A stretch of 64,000 bases of DNA from an uncultured Mollicutes bacterium (GTDB lineage: Bacteria > Bacillota_I > Bacilli_A > RFN20 > CAG-826), in contig UQCQ01000004.1 of NCBI GenBank assembly GCA_900539595.1, positions 57,362 to 121,361 on the forward strand. The letters run 5' to 3'. The notes beneath the pieces are model-generated. The model saw only the letters and a program-made list of their open reading frames with translations. It made no database searches and was not told the DNA's origin. A program made the translations under genes and the position numbers. Shown one piece after another: positions 34,842 to 42,651 of the stretch. Numbering within the stretch: the first letter of the stretch is position 1; each line of letters opens with the position of its first letter.

Positions 34842-34862
34842 CAGAAGGAAGATGAATTCTTC

Positions 34863-35255
34863 TTATTTTGCTTCCAGTTGTTCGGTTGAAGTGACTTCAA
34901 CTTCCTTAACCACCGGTTCTTCTTCGCTAGTCACAGCAAGACGCTGAGCACGGCGCAAGGCACGTTCGGAATCGCGATCGCCGCTACGGGCGAACATCGT
35001 TAACGCGGTGCAACCGATCAACGTGCCAGCAGCGAGAAGGATGATTCCCCAATAACGGTAGCCCATGTGGGACCAATTAGATAACCACGCAGCCTCGGAA
35101 ATCAAAACCCAGTTATCACTGGATTTTACAGGAAGATGGTCTCCCACAATGCCGATGACAATGAAAGCCAAACCAACCACTGCAAGGAAAGAGGCAAAGA
35201 CGTACCAAGCGATTTCTTTGCGCGGAAGGGATGTTTTTTTCTTCTTATCGTTCAT
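34863..35255 (-). CDS. Two-helix membrane protein of unknown function
   Basis: 130 residues. A Lys-rich N-terminus, helices at about 15-38 and 66-90, a short Trp-rich outside loop (NWVLISEAAWLSNWSHMGYRYWG), and an acidic cytoplasmic tail with EEEPVVKEVEVTSTEQLEAK. No family recognised. Ribosome site AAAGGA. It is the third gene of an operon with a HAD phosphatase and the helical protein at 35290 (34-nt gap). Confidence 0.6.
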   Translation of the reverse strand: MNDKKKKTSLPRKEIAWYVFASFLAVVGLAFIVIGIVGDHLPVKSSDNWVLISEAAWLSNWSHMGYRYWGIILLAAGTLIGCTALTMFARSGDRDSERALRRAQRLAVTSEEEPVVKEVEVTSTEQLEAK

Positions 35256-35289
35256 GATGGGGATCCTTTGTTACAAAAGTGGGAATGAA

Positions 35290-36162
35290 TTAGGCAGCCT
35301 TTTTGGCTTCGTCCTGCTTCACTTGGTTGATGAGGTCATTGACCATTTCGGGGTAGATGGCGTTCATCGCGGCTTCGGCGTCGCGGACATAGAGGTTGAT
35401 GGTTTCGAGGACTTCGCGTTGAACATCCGGGAAACGCTTGCCAACCGGCAAATCACGACGGCCGATGCAGTTTTCAACAAGGGCATTGATCTTATCTTCC
35501 ATCGCTTTGTAGACGAGGTCGGTTTCAATGGCGGTGCCACGGACTTGGTTGATGAAGCCAATGACTTTGGAGATGTCTTGTCCGATGAAGTTGGAAGCCG
35601 GGGTGTTGGCGCCTTTGGCTTCGTTACGGGCGATGTTGTAATCGGAGAAGAGCTTGTTGAGCTCGTTGACGAGGGTCAAATAGGCAACCGCGCGATACAT
35701 CGCGTCTTCGGCGTGCCAAAGTTTGGTCGCTTCCTCCATGGAAAGGGCAGCCTTTTGCTCTTCGGGGGCCGCGTTTTGCTTATTAACGCCATCTTGGATG
35801 ACGCCACGGATCATCGAGGTGATGTTGTCGTGAATCGGGAGAACTTTTTCGAATATAGCAAGGTGTTGGGCGTGATCCACAACGAGCTTGTCGCCGCTGA
35901 TTTTGAGGATCGTAGATTTCTCGCCATAGACATCGTTATAGAGGCTTTCGATCATTTCCTCCATCTTCTTGCCATTGTCGCCAGAGTGGTCGAGGATGGC
36001 TTTGAGCGGGGTGTTTTGTTTGATCTCTTGGAGGATCGTGTTCTTTTTGCTCTCAAAAAGCTTCACATCATAGGTTTGTTTTTGGAGGCAGTACTCCAAG
36101 GTGTCGCGGACCGCAACGTTGTAATGAACGAGGGTGACGACGGTTTCGGTGTTTTGATTCAT
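35290..36162 (-). CDS. Helical cytoplasmic protein of unknown function
   Basis: 290 residues, almost entirely predicted helix, rich in charged residues and Ala, without a signal or membrane segment. I see no motif that names it. Notable stretches: HSGDNGKKMEEMIESLYNDV and RDLPVGKRFPDVQREV. Strong ribosome site and 23-nt gap behind the HAD gene, so it is co-expressed. The steady codon use and the strongly expressed-looking context argue that it is a real protein. Confidence 0.65.
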   Translation of the reverse strand: MNQNTETVVTLVHYNVAVRDTLEYCLQKQTYDVKLFESKKNTILQEIKQNTPLKAILDHSGDNGKKMEEMIESLYNDVYGEKSTILKISGDKLVVDHAQHLAIFEKVLPIHDNITSMIRGVIQDGVNKQNAAPEEQKAALSMEEATKLWHAEDAMYRAVAYLTLVNELNKLFSDYNIARNEAKGANTPASNFIGQDISKVIGFINQVRGTAIETDLVYKAMEDKINALVENCIGRRDLPVGKRFPDVQREVLETINLYVRDAEAAMNAIYPEMVNDLINQVKQDEAKKAA

Positions 36163-36185
36163 CTTTTTCTTCTTTCTCGGGGGCC

Positions 36186-37037
36186 TTATCTATCCGCCGA
36201 TGGGTACAGGTAGGCCTCTAAATCAGCAACAGAGGAGACAACGTGCTTGGCTTTTTGCTTGACCAAGCGATGGCTGTGGGCCATGCAGTAGCTATTTTCG
36301 TAAAAAGCCTCGAACATGGGCGCGTCGTTCCCGGAATCGCCGATAACTGATACATTTTCCTTCGGAATGCCGAGATAGTCAAGGTAAAAGGACAGTCCAC
36401 TGCTTTTATCGCACCCCTTAGGGGTGACTTCAATGAACTGATTGAGCCAGGCAAATTCGAAGTCGGGGTATTCTTTGGTGAAGAGATTCGTGAGGTGATA
36501 AGCCAAACGCTGCTTCGTCTTGGTTAGGCCGATGCAGGCCATGAGTTTATAGGTACGGCCTTTCTCGATTTCGCCATAGAAAACCTGATCGTCTTTCACA
36601 CGGCTTTCGCGATAGGTTCCTTGATAAAGCTGATAAATGACGTAGAAAAAGTTGGCCAATCCGTGGTTGTGGCTGCGACGTTGAATAATCCCGTAATCCT
36701 TCGAGGAAGTCATTAGAAGGCTCGGTTCATAATCGCTTTCCAGCTCTTTTAGGAAACGACGAAAAGGCTCTGCCTCGAAATACTCTTCTTTGACGATTTG
36801 ATCGCCGATTTGCACGAACGTGCCATCTCCTCCGACGATGTCGAAAGGAATGTCGGGGAACTTCTTTTTCATGCGATCCATGAATTCATGGCCACGGCTG
36901 GTGACCAAAACCAAACGATTGCCGTCTTGAATCCATTTTTTCAAAAAACGGCGATTTTTTCGCGGAATCATTTGGATTTGGCTTTTGGGGAAGAATAACG
37001 TCCCATCCAAATCGGTTGCTAGAACTTTACCTGCCAT
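36186..37037 (-). CDS. HAD-family phosphatase (Cof-like)
   Basis: 283 residues from MAGKVLATDLDGTLF. HAD motif I DLDGT, motif II VTSRG, motif III lysine near KGCDKSSG and motif IV GDSGNDAPMFEA are present, with a large cap. Substrate unknown. The perfect TATAAT (ATTATA on plus, 37045-37050), with TTTGGC 17 nt upstream, ends 7 nt before the ATG. The predicted first base of the mRNA is therefore the start codon or 1 nt before it. Confidence 0.88.
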   Translation of the reverse strand: MAGKVLATDLDGTLFFPKSQIQMIPRKNRRFLKKWIQDGNRLVLVTSRGHEFMDRMKKKFPDIPFDIVGGDGTFVQIGDQIVKEEYFEAEPFRRFLKELESDYEPSLLMTSSKDYGIIQRRSHNHGLANFFYVIYQLYQGTYRESRVKDDQVFYGEIEKGRTYKLMACIGLTKTKQRLAYHLTNLFTKEYPDFEFAWLNQFIEVTPKGCDKSSGLSFYLDYLGIPKENVSVIGDSGNDAPMFEAFYENSYCMAHSHRLVKQKAKHVVSSVADLEAYLYPSADR

Positions 37038-37100
37038 AGGCAGGATTATAACCAACTATGGGGTCAAGCCAAAATAAAAAACGTAAAACTCGCTTGAAAA

Positions 37101-37127
37101 AGAAAAAGGGCTGGCAAATTCCAGCCC
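37101..37127 (-). terminator. Terminator of hpf
   Basis: GGGCTGG/CCAGCCC perfect stem with a 6-nt loop, then TTTTTC on the minus strand. Confidence 0.9.
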
Positions 37128-37146
37128 TTACGCTCCAAGCATCTAA

Positions 37147-37695
37147 TTATGCTAAGCGATTTTCCGCTTCGATAACGCCGTATCCTCCATCAACACGGGC
37201 ATAGACGACCGAGATTTCGTCGTCTTCTTCATCGAGATACATGAAGAAGCTATGTCCTAGCGCCTCCATGCGAGTGATGGCTTCATCAATGGTCATCGGT
37301 TCCAAACGAATGGATTTTGTACGGACGACTTCGTCGGGATCTTCTTTTTCGTAGTCTCTGATGTTTTCTAAAGCAAGGGCGCGACCGAGAGAATCGGTTT
37401 CTTTCTTCCGTTCGATGCGAGTTTTGAGTTTGCGCATCTGGCCTTCGAGTTTGTCGACGGCAAGATCGACGGCGGCATAGAGATCGGCGTTTTTAACTTC
37501 AGCACGGAAATCCATTTCCTTGGTGAAGATGGTGATTTCGACTTTGGCTCCGACCGTATAGCTACGGACGACGGCACGGCATAAGACATTGTCATCAATG
37601 ACGAAGTACTTGTCCATGCGGGCCAACTTCTTTTCGATGTCCGCGCGGATAGAATCGGTGACTTCGATGTTTTTACCGATAATTTGGTATTTCAT
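37147..37695 (-). CDS. hpf: Ribosome hibernation-promoting factor, long form
   Basis: Dimerises and silences 70S ribosomes in stationary phase. 182 residues, two domains: the N-terminal YfiA/HPF fold (1-100, IGKNIEVTDSIRADIEKKL) and the C-terminal dimerisation domain (about 122-180, VVRTKSIRLEPMTIDEAI...GHSFFMYLDEED). Strong AAAGGAGG ribosome site. Promoter TTACGG-16-TAAAAT lies upstream, giving a normal leader, unlike many neighbours. Confidence 0.95.
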   Translation of the reverse strand: MKYQIIGKNIEVTDSIRADIEKKLARMDKYFVIDDNVLCRAVVRSYTVGAKVEITIFTKEMDFRAEVKNADLYAAVDLAVDKLEGQMRKLKTRIERKKETDSLGRALALENIRDYEKEDPDEVVRTKSIRLEPMTIDEAITRMEALGHSFFMYLDEEDDEISVVYARVDGGYGVIEAENRLA

Positions 37696-37817
37696 TATTT
37701 TCCTCCTTTATAGGATCAACCTTATTTTACCTTGTATTTTTTTGTCCGTAAGGGTTGACAAAAATGTGTTTTGTAAGCGGTTACATCCATTTGGATTTAC
37801 TCATAAGAAAACAAAGA

Positions 37818-37849
37818 AAAAAGTGGCCCATAACAAGCCACTTTTTTGG
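37818..37849. terminator. Bidirectional terminator behind metK
   Basis: AAGTGGC/GCCACTT stem with a 9-nt loop; A-rich before and T-rich after, so it works on both strands. Confidence 0.85.
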
Positions 37850-37861
37850 AAACTAACGCTC

Positions 37862-39040
37862 TTATTTATGATTTTTGAAAAATTTTGTCAGTTCGTCCAC
37901 TTTGTCCAGCTTTTCCCAGGGTACATCGATGTCGGGACGGCCAAAGCAACCGTAATTGCAAGTGTCTGCATAGGAGAAAGAGGGGGTCGTCAAATGGAAG
38001 GCGGAAATGATCGCGCCGGGACGGGCGTCGAAGAAACGATGTACGGCTTCAAGAATCACTTCATCCGAAACGTGCTTGGTTCCGAATGTCGTGACCCCAA
38101 TGGAAACGGGTTCGGCCACGCCAATCGCGTAGGAAAGTTGAATCTCCAAACGGTCCGCAGCCCCTGCAGCCACGAGGTTCTTCGCCATATAACGGGCGTA
38201 ATAGGAGGCGGAACGGTCGACTTTGGAAGGGTCTTTGCCCGAAAATGCACCGCCACCGTGGCGGGAAGAGCCGCCATAGGTATCGACGATTAGTTTTCTT
38301 CCGGTTAAGCCGGTATCTCCAGCAGGTCCGCCAATCACGAAGCGACCCGTGGGGTTAATCAAAACACGGAAATCGCTATTGAGGCCGAAGCTTTTGGCCA
38401 CGGGAAGCATGATGTTTTCGTAAACGAATTTCTTGAATTCATCCATATCCGCTTCCGGATCATGCTGAATAGACATGAGCATCGTGTCGATGCGAAGGTG
38501 ATTGGGGTCCGTATAATCGAGCGATACTTGGCTCTTCATATCCGGACGGGCGTGGGGGAATTCCCCTTTCTTACGAAGAGCAGTCGCCGTGCGAACCAGT
38601 TTATGGGCAATGGAAATGGGCAGAGGCATGTATCCGTCGGATTCGTTGGTCGCGTAGCCAAACATAATTCCCTGGTCTCCGGCGCCCTGTTCCAAAATGT
38701 TTCCGCGGTCCACGCCTTGCTCAATGTCGCGAGATTGCCCCTTCACACGATTTTCAATGACGCAGGTATCACATCCGATACCGAGTTCTGGCTTGGTGTA
38801 GCCGATTTCGCGAAGGGTGTCGCGGACGATTTTTTCGCAGTTGACGTCCTTCCAGCGAGCACAGGTGATTTCTCCGCCGATTAAGACAAATTCCGTGGTG
38901 GCGAAGACTTCACAAGCAACGTGGGATTTGGGATCAAGCCGTAAGCATTCGTCCAAAATGGAGTCAGCGATGCGATCGCAGACTTTATCGGGGTGTCCTT
39001 CGGAAACGGACTCGCTGCTAAAAAGTACTTTCTCTTTCAT
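37862..39040 (-). CDS. metK: S-adenosylmethionine synthetase
   Basis: Makes SAM from methionine and ATP. 392 residues from MKEKVLFSSESVSEGHPDK, chosen because AAGGA lies 8 nt before it (a start 6 codons upstream overlaps that site). Signatures GHPDK, GAGDQGIMFGYA and GGGAFSGKDPSKVDRS are all intact. It is preceded by a leader of about 210-230 nt with alternative hairpins ending in a terminator (see the leader entry), so expression is probably set by attenuation. Confidence 0.97.
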   Translation of the reverse strand: MKEKVLFSSESVSEGHPDKVCDRIADSILDECLRLDPKSHVACEVFATTEFVLIGGEITCARWKDVNCEKIVRDTLREIGYTKPELGIGCDTCVIENRVKGQSRDIEQGVDRGNILEQGAGDQGIMFGYATNESDGYMPLPISIAHKLVRTATALRKKGEFPHARPDMKSQVSLDYTDPNHLRIDTMLMSIQHDPEADMDEFKKFVYENIMLPVAKSFGLNSDFRVLINPTGRFVIGGPAGDTGLTGRKLIVDTYGGSSRHGGGAFSGKDPSKVDRSASYYARYMAKNLVAAGAADRLEIQLSYAIGVAEPVSIGVTTFGTKHVSDEVILEAVHRFFDARPGAIISAFHLTTPSFSYADTCNYGCFGRPDIDVPWEKLDKVDELTKFFKNHK

Positions 39041-39250
39041 TCTTTTTTCCTTCTTCACCCGATAAAAAGGCCTCCCACAAGGTGTAAGGCTCCATTTTTA
39101 GGCGCTTCTTCTCTCCGCGGCATCGTTCCTCTTTGTGGGAAGAGGCTATAGCGAGCACTTACCCCTATTGGGGAGTTGCTAGCGCCCTGGTTACGCTACT
39201 TTTGGCGCTTCTTGATGCCCGGCTTTTCGTCGGTAGGCAAACTATAAGCA
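39041..39250 (-). promoter_or_regulatory. Structured metK leader with terminator and competing antiterminator
   Basis: Read on the minus strand. The distal half (39250-39146) can close a short stem, UUAUAG with CUAUAG (39247-39242 / 39151-39146), around three hairpins: TGCC/GGCA (39216-39219, 39236-39239), GCGCC/GGCGC (39182-39186, 39204-39208) and CCCC/GGGG (39162-39165, 39170-39173). Then CCTCTT/AAGAGG (39128-39133, 39140-39145). A terminator-like hairpin GCCTTAC/GGGAGGC (39070-39090) with a T run follows, just before metK. CTTCCCACAA (39142-39133) can instead pair for 10 bp with TTGTGGGAGG (39080-39071), breaking the terminator. Known SAM riboswitch signatures were not found. Confidence 0.55.
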
Positions 39251-39368
39251 GTTGGGGGGAAGACTTCAAGGAATATCCTCTATCCTTTGCGAACAAAACT
39301 TCCATTTTTGCCGAAAGCATTTTGCCTATATAATGTTTCAAAGGTTCCAAAAGCCGAGGAGGTTCATC

Positions 39369-41288
39369 ATGGGAGCAGGTAAAAACATTTTATGGTTCAG
39401 CATTGGGTTCGTCTCTGCCGCAGCCGTTGCAGCCGGAGGAGTGGCGATTGCCGTTTGCGCGATCCCTTCTTCTGCCTATTTGAAAGATAACGTGGCGGGA
39501 GAAGCGGCAAGTGCTTCTTTACTCCAACTTATCATGAACGCCGGGAATTACACCGTCGATGAATTCCCGATTATCGAAAAGGCCTTAAACGAAGCAATCA
39601 CCAATTATCAGCTCGACCAATATGTCAGCGTCGATTACGAACAGCTTCGCGGCATCAAATTCGGGGAATTCGATTTCAATTCCCTCTTCGGCACGGCGAT
39701 CAAAATCACCGCGAGCATCAATTCGTTGGACCTCAATAGCGAGCTCGGTGCCTTTGCGAACCTCCACATCATGACGAATTGGGATGCCGTCCCTGCATCA
39801 GAAGTCCCTTCCGGCAACGCGGATAACCCTTATCTATATTATTATTCGGATAACGGCAAATACGTCCGTGCCTATCAGGACGACGGAACCCCCGTTTCCT
39901 CTTATTCGTCCCAGTCTCTTTATTATCCTGCCCTTGCTTCCATCCCCTTGCTAGACATCGGGCAAGTTTTTGAGGTGCGTTTAGGACAGCAAGAAGCCGC
40001 GGAAGCTTTACGCTGCTTCGGCATGCCTGGTGATTCCCCCTTATTTAAAATCGTGAAGGATTCCACCTTCAATGATTTAGAAAATCTCGACATCAATAAC
40101 CTTTATTTAAATGACCTCCTCCCTTATTCGGAACAGCCAAGCCTTTACGACACAATCCTTCCCATTCTTAATGACGGCAAACCCACAGATCAACAACTCA
40201 CTTACGATAAGGTTCGCTTAAGTGACCTTGAAACGATCAACATGGATAACATTCATCTCTCGACCGTTGTTTCCGGCTTAGATGCGGATACGCAGGAACT
40301 CCTTGCGGAGGGATGTGGGGTCGCTTCTTTTGATGACATCACGGTTAAAACCATCTCCTCTTTCTCTTTAGACCGCGTCCACTTGTCTCGTGCAATGAAA
40401 AACCCTGACCCCAAACTCCAATCCATTTTGATGGATATCACGGGGGCGACGGATTGGAACGCCATCACTTTGGCCAGCCTCCAAGGAAGCATGGACATCA
40501 ACGCGATTAAACTTTCTAATGTTTTGGATTCTTCCAGCGAACTCTTCGGCATCCTCGAAGATGGATTAGGCAAAACGGGCGATTCCATTTCCCTTGGTGA
40601 CCTCTCGACTTTCGACGCGAAGCAAATTCACTTAACAAAAGTGATTCCTGAGGCTGGAAACGAAAAACTCTACAACGTCCTCAAGGATATGTGCAAAAAG
40701 GATCCTGATCAGATTCGCATCACCGACTTAAATAGCATCGACACGGATCAAATCCGCCTTCAAACGGTCATGAATTACGATGGAACCAAAACGGGTAACC
40801 CCGTCTTGGATACCTTGTTAGACAAGAACCCAACCGTTGGGGAAATCAAAGACACCTTTGCCAATATGACGGTGCATGAAACCTTCTGCGAGAACGTCTT
40901 TACCACAGATAAAGCCAACACCGTAAACGTGGACGACACCTATGATTACAACGAGGCCAATAAGTCCTACACCTATAACACCTCCAAAACCGGCAAATAC
41001 TACATTTCCAAAACCGCGGGAATCTGGCTTGTTCTTGGCTATGACGTCACAACAAACCCCACCACAGGAGCCGGACTATCCTATGTTCCCTCCAAATTGA
41101 CCGTTTCCAAATTAACGGATGCCACCGGCGAGGCGGCCATCAAAAAATCCGTGATGGGAACCCCCATCTACCAATTGATCGCTTCCGGCATGATCGATGG
41201 AGGCGGCCTCAACGATAAATTGAAGCCCCTTACCGTTCAACAGGTCATTAAACTCGCGAACGATTACGCGGCTCTTCTCCCCCTTTGA
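39369..41288 (+). CDS. Membrane-anchored or secreted protein with six tandem repeats of about 42 residues
   Basis: 639 residues from MGAGKNILWFSIGFVS, preceded by GAGGAGG. N-terminal signal or anchor helix (about 6-30), a Tyr-rich domain, then six degenerate repeats from about residue 235 to 515 built on the pattern DL-x-(S/T)-x-(D/N)-x-x-x-(I/V)-x-L-x-x-V(I/M). Examples: DLETINMDNIHLSTVV, DLSTFDAKQIHLTKVI and DLNSIDTDQIRLQTVM. A C-terminal domain of about 120 residues follows. No family recognised; an extracellular adhesion or scaffold role is a guess. Monocistronic, with TATAAT near 39327 and a strong terminator. Confidence 0.7.
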   Translation: MGAGKNILWFSIGFVSAAAVAAGGVAIAVCAIPSSAYLKDNVAGEAASASLLQLIMNAGNYTVDEFPIIEKALNEAITNYQLDQYVSVDYEQLRGIKFGEFDFNSLFGTAIKITASINSLDLNSELGAFANLHIMTNWDAVPASEVPSGNADNPYLYYYSDNGKYVRAYQDDGTPVSSYSSQSLYYPALASIPLLDIGQVFEVRLGQQEAAEALRCFGMPGDSPLFKIVKDSTFNDLENLDINNLYLNDLLPYSEQPSLYDTILPILNDGKPTDQQLTYDKVRLSDLETINMDNIHLSTVVSGLDADTQELLAEGCGVASFDDITVKTISSFSLDRVHLSRAMKNPDPKLQSILMDITGATDWNAITLASLQGSMDINAIKLSNVLDSSSELFGILEDGLGKTGDSISLGDLSTFDAKQIHLTKVIPEAGNEKLYNVLKDMCKKDPDQIRITDLNSIDTDQIRLQTVMNYDGTKTGNPVLDTLLDKNPTVGEIKDTFANMTVHETFCENVFTTDKANTVNVDDTYDYNEANKSYTYNTSKTGKYYISKTAGIWLVLGYDVTTNPTTGAGLSYVPSKLTVSKLTDATGEAAIKKSVMGTPIYQLIASGMIDGGGLNDKLKPLTVQQVIKLANDYAALLPL

Positions 41289-41306
41289 TTGTTAAGCATA
41301 TAGAAA

Positions 41307-41338
41307 AAGGCGGTTCCTTCGGGGGAATCGCCTTTTTT
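41307..41338. terminator. Bidirectional terminator between the repeat protein and the TSCPD gene
   Basis: AAGGCGgTTCC pairs with GGAATCGCCTT around a TTCGGGG apex, then TTTTTT; also A-rich upstream. Confidence 0.88.
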
Positions 41339-41347
41339 GGCAGATCC

Positions 41348-41623
41348 TTATTCCTTGTCTTTTAGGATTTCCTCAATCGCATGGCTTAATTGATCGGGGC
41401 AGGAGGTTTCTCCGGTTCTAGACCCGGGGCAACGGATGCCTCTTAAGCGGTTTTTCGCTTCTTCGAGGTCCATTCCAACAAGCAACGCGCCGAGGCCCTG
41501 GCTATTGCCGGGGCATCCACGCACAGAGACGTAACGGATGATTTTGTGCGTTTCGTCATCATAGACGATGCGCATTTCCTGAGAACAAACGGAAGAGGGC
41601 TTATAAATGAAAGTCTTCTCCAT
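41348..41623 (-). CDS. TSCPD-domain protein (four-Cys family)
   Basis: 91 residues. Cys residues in SSVCSQEM, RGCPGN, IRCPGSRTG and the name-giving TSCPDQL form a likely metal or Fe-S site. The domain also occurs fused to ribonucleotide reductases; this stand-alone form is widespread in anaerobic Bacillota and uncharacterised. It follows the pduL-like gene after 3 nt, so the two are co-transcribed. Confidence 0.88.
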   Translation of the reverse strand: MEKTFIYKPSSVCSQEMRIVYDDETHKIIRYVSVRGCPGNSQGLGALLVGMDLEEAKNRLRGIRCPGSRTGETSCPDQLSHAIEEILKDKE

Positions 41624-41626
41624 ACC

Positions 41627-42325
41627 TTATTTACCGCAGCAGCAATGGCCTTCTTCGTGGCCGTGTTCGCCACAGCAGCAATGGCCCTCTTCATGTTCGC
41701 AATCACAGGATTGCAAATGGATGAGCTCGCCATAGACTTCGCCCGAACCGCAGCAAGCATTGGATTCATCGGTATCGATGTGCATGGCAAGTGCGTATTT
41801 GGGGGAAACACGGATAACGGTGTCGCCAAAAATCGTCGCGCGTCCTTTCCCCGTATCAACCAAAACAGCAACGATTTCACCGTTTTGAACGCCGAAGTTC
41901 GCGGCATCTTCCGGAGTCATATGGATATGACGCTTGGCAACGATGACGCCTTCTTCGAGATCCACTTCTCCCGCGGGCCCACGAAGGGTGCATTTTCCGG
42001 ATCCTTTGATGTCGCCGGATTCACGGACAGGGGCAGTTAAGCCGAGATTACGAGCATCGGTGAAGGACACTTCGACTTGGTTATGATCACGAACCGGTCC
42101 AAGAATCGAGAATTTAGCACTCGGACGGGGAAGTTTGCCCTCCGGATCTTTCTTGGGGTTGTTGTAGCCGAGAACTTCGACTTTGTCCGTCGAGGCGAAT
42201 TGACCCGGCTGAGAAAGCATTTTGCGGACTTCGAGTTGGTGTCCCTTTCCGAAGAGGACTTCCAACGTTTCCTGGGTCACGTGCACGTGGCGCGCCGAGG
42301 TTTCGACTAAGATTTTTTCTGGCAT
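41627..42325 (-). CDS. pduL: Phosphate acyltransferase PduL with an unusual Cys/His tail
   Basis: 232 residues. Swaps acyl groups between CoA and phosphate (propanoyl or acetyl), leading to ATP through acetate/propionate kinase. Both PduL zinc-site blocks are visible: SARHVHVT near residue 10 and VAKRHIHMTPEDA near 130. The usual enzyme ends about residue 205; here a tail of some 28 residues contains two copies of HEEGHCCCG and a CDCEHE lead-in, nine Cys and several His in all. No microcompartment genes are nearby, so it is probably a housekeeping Pta substitute. Confidence 0.9.
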   Translation of the reverse strand: MPEKILVETSARHVHVTQETLEVLFGKGHQLEVRKMLSQPGQFASTDKVEVLGYNNPKKDPEGKLPRPSAKFSILGPVRDHNQVEVSFTDARNLGLTAPVRESGDIKGSGKCTLRGPAGEVDLEEGVIVAKRHIHMTPEDAANFGVQNGEIVAVLVDTGKGRATIFGDTVIRVSPKYALAMHIDTDESNACCGSGEVYGELIHLQSCDCEHEEGHCCCGEHGHEEGHCCCGK

Positions 42326-42651
42326 AAATAAAATAATCTCCTTGTGACGAAAGAATTATAGCACCCTCGCTTCGCGAAGGGGCAAAAAGGCTCAGGACTT
42401 TTTCGCTTTTTGAACGAAGTCCCATTGCGTTTTAAAAAATCAGGCAATTCCTAAAAAGGTTTCGTGGAATAAAAGCAAAGTTTGAAAGACGCGTAGACGG
42501 GAAGTTGCATAGCGGTCTCCAAGGTTTAAGCTTCGACAACGGACCCTAAAATTCAAGGTCTAGCATTTTCTACAAAATTGAGATACGAAAAAACTAACTC
42601 AAACCCGAAAAAATGGCTATCCTTAAGGGCAACGAAAGGAGGCAATGAGCC
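42326..42651. other. Divergent pduL-mgtE gap with structured sequence but no gene
   Basis: 326 nt. A hairpin GGACTT..TCG/CGA AGTCC at about 42393-42421 is the strongest fold; CTTCGCGAAG near 42370 is a small palindrome. Short GGTC/GACC pairs recur at 42511-42575. An AAAGGAGG ribosome site for mgtE lies at the right end. A magnesium-sensing M-box was looked for and its conserved core is not there. Confidence 0.4.

Noticed and set aside
39041..39250. S-box, SMK-box or T-box in the metK leader
   Set aside because: The S-box GAGGGA/GCAACC core, the SMK anti-ribosome-site pairing and the T-box UGGNACCGCG were not found; GATGCCGCG near 39110-39125 only loosely resembles a T-box.
41348..41623. Metallothionein
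   Set aside because: The Cys pattern and TSCPD motif fit the TSCPD family instead.
42326..42651. M-box (Mg2+) riboswitch before mgtE
   Set aside because: The conserved GUUAGGUGAGGCUCCU-like core is absent on the plus strand.
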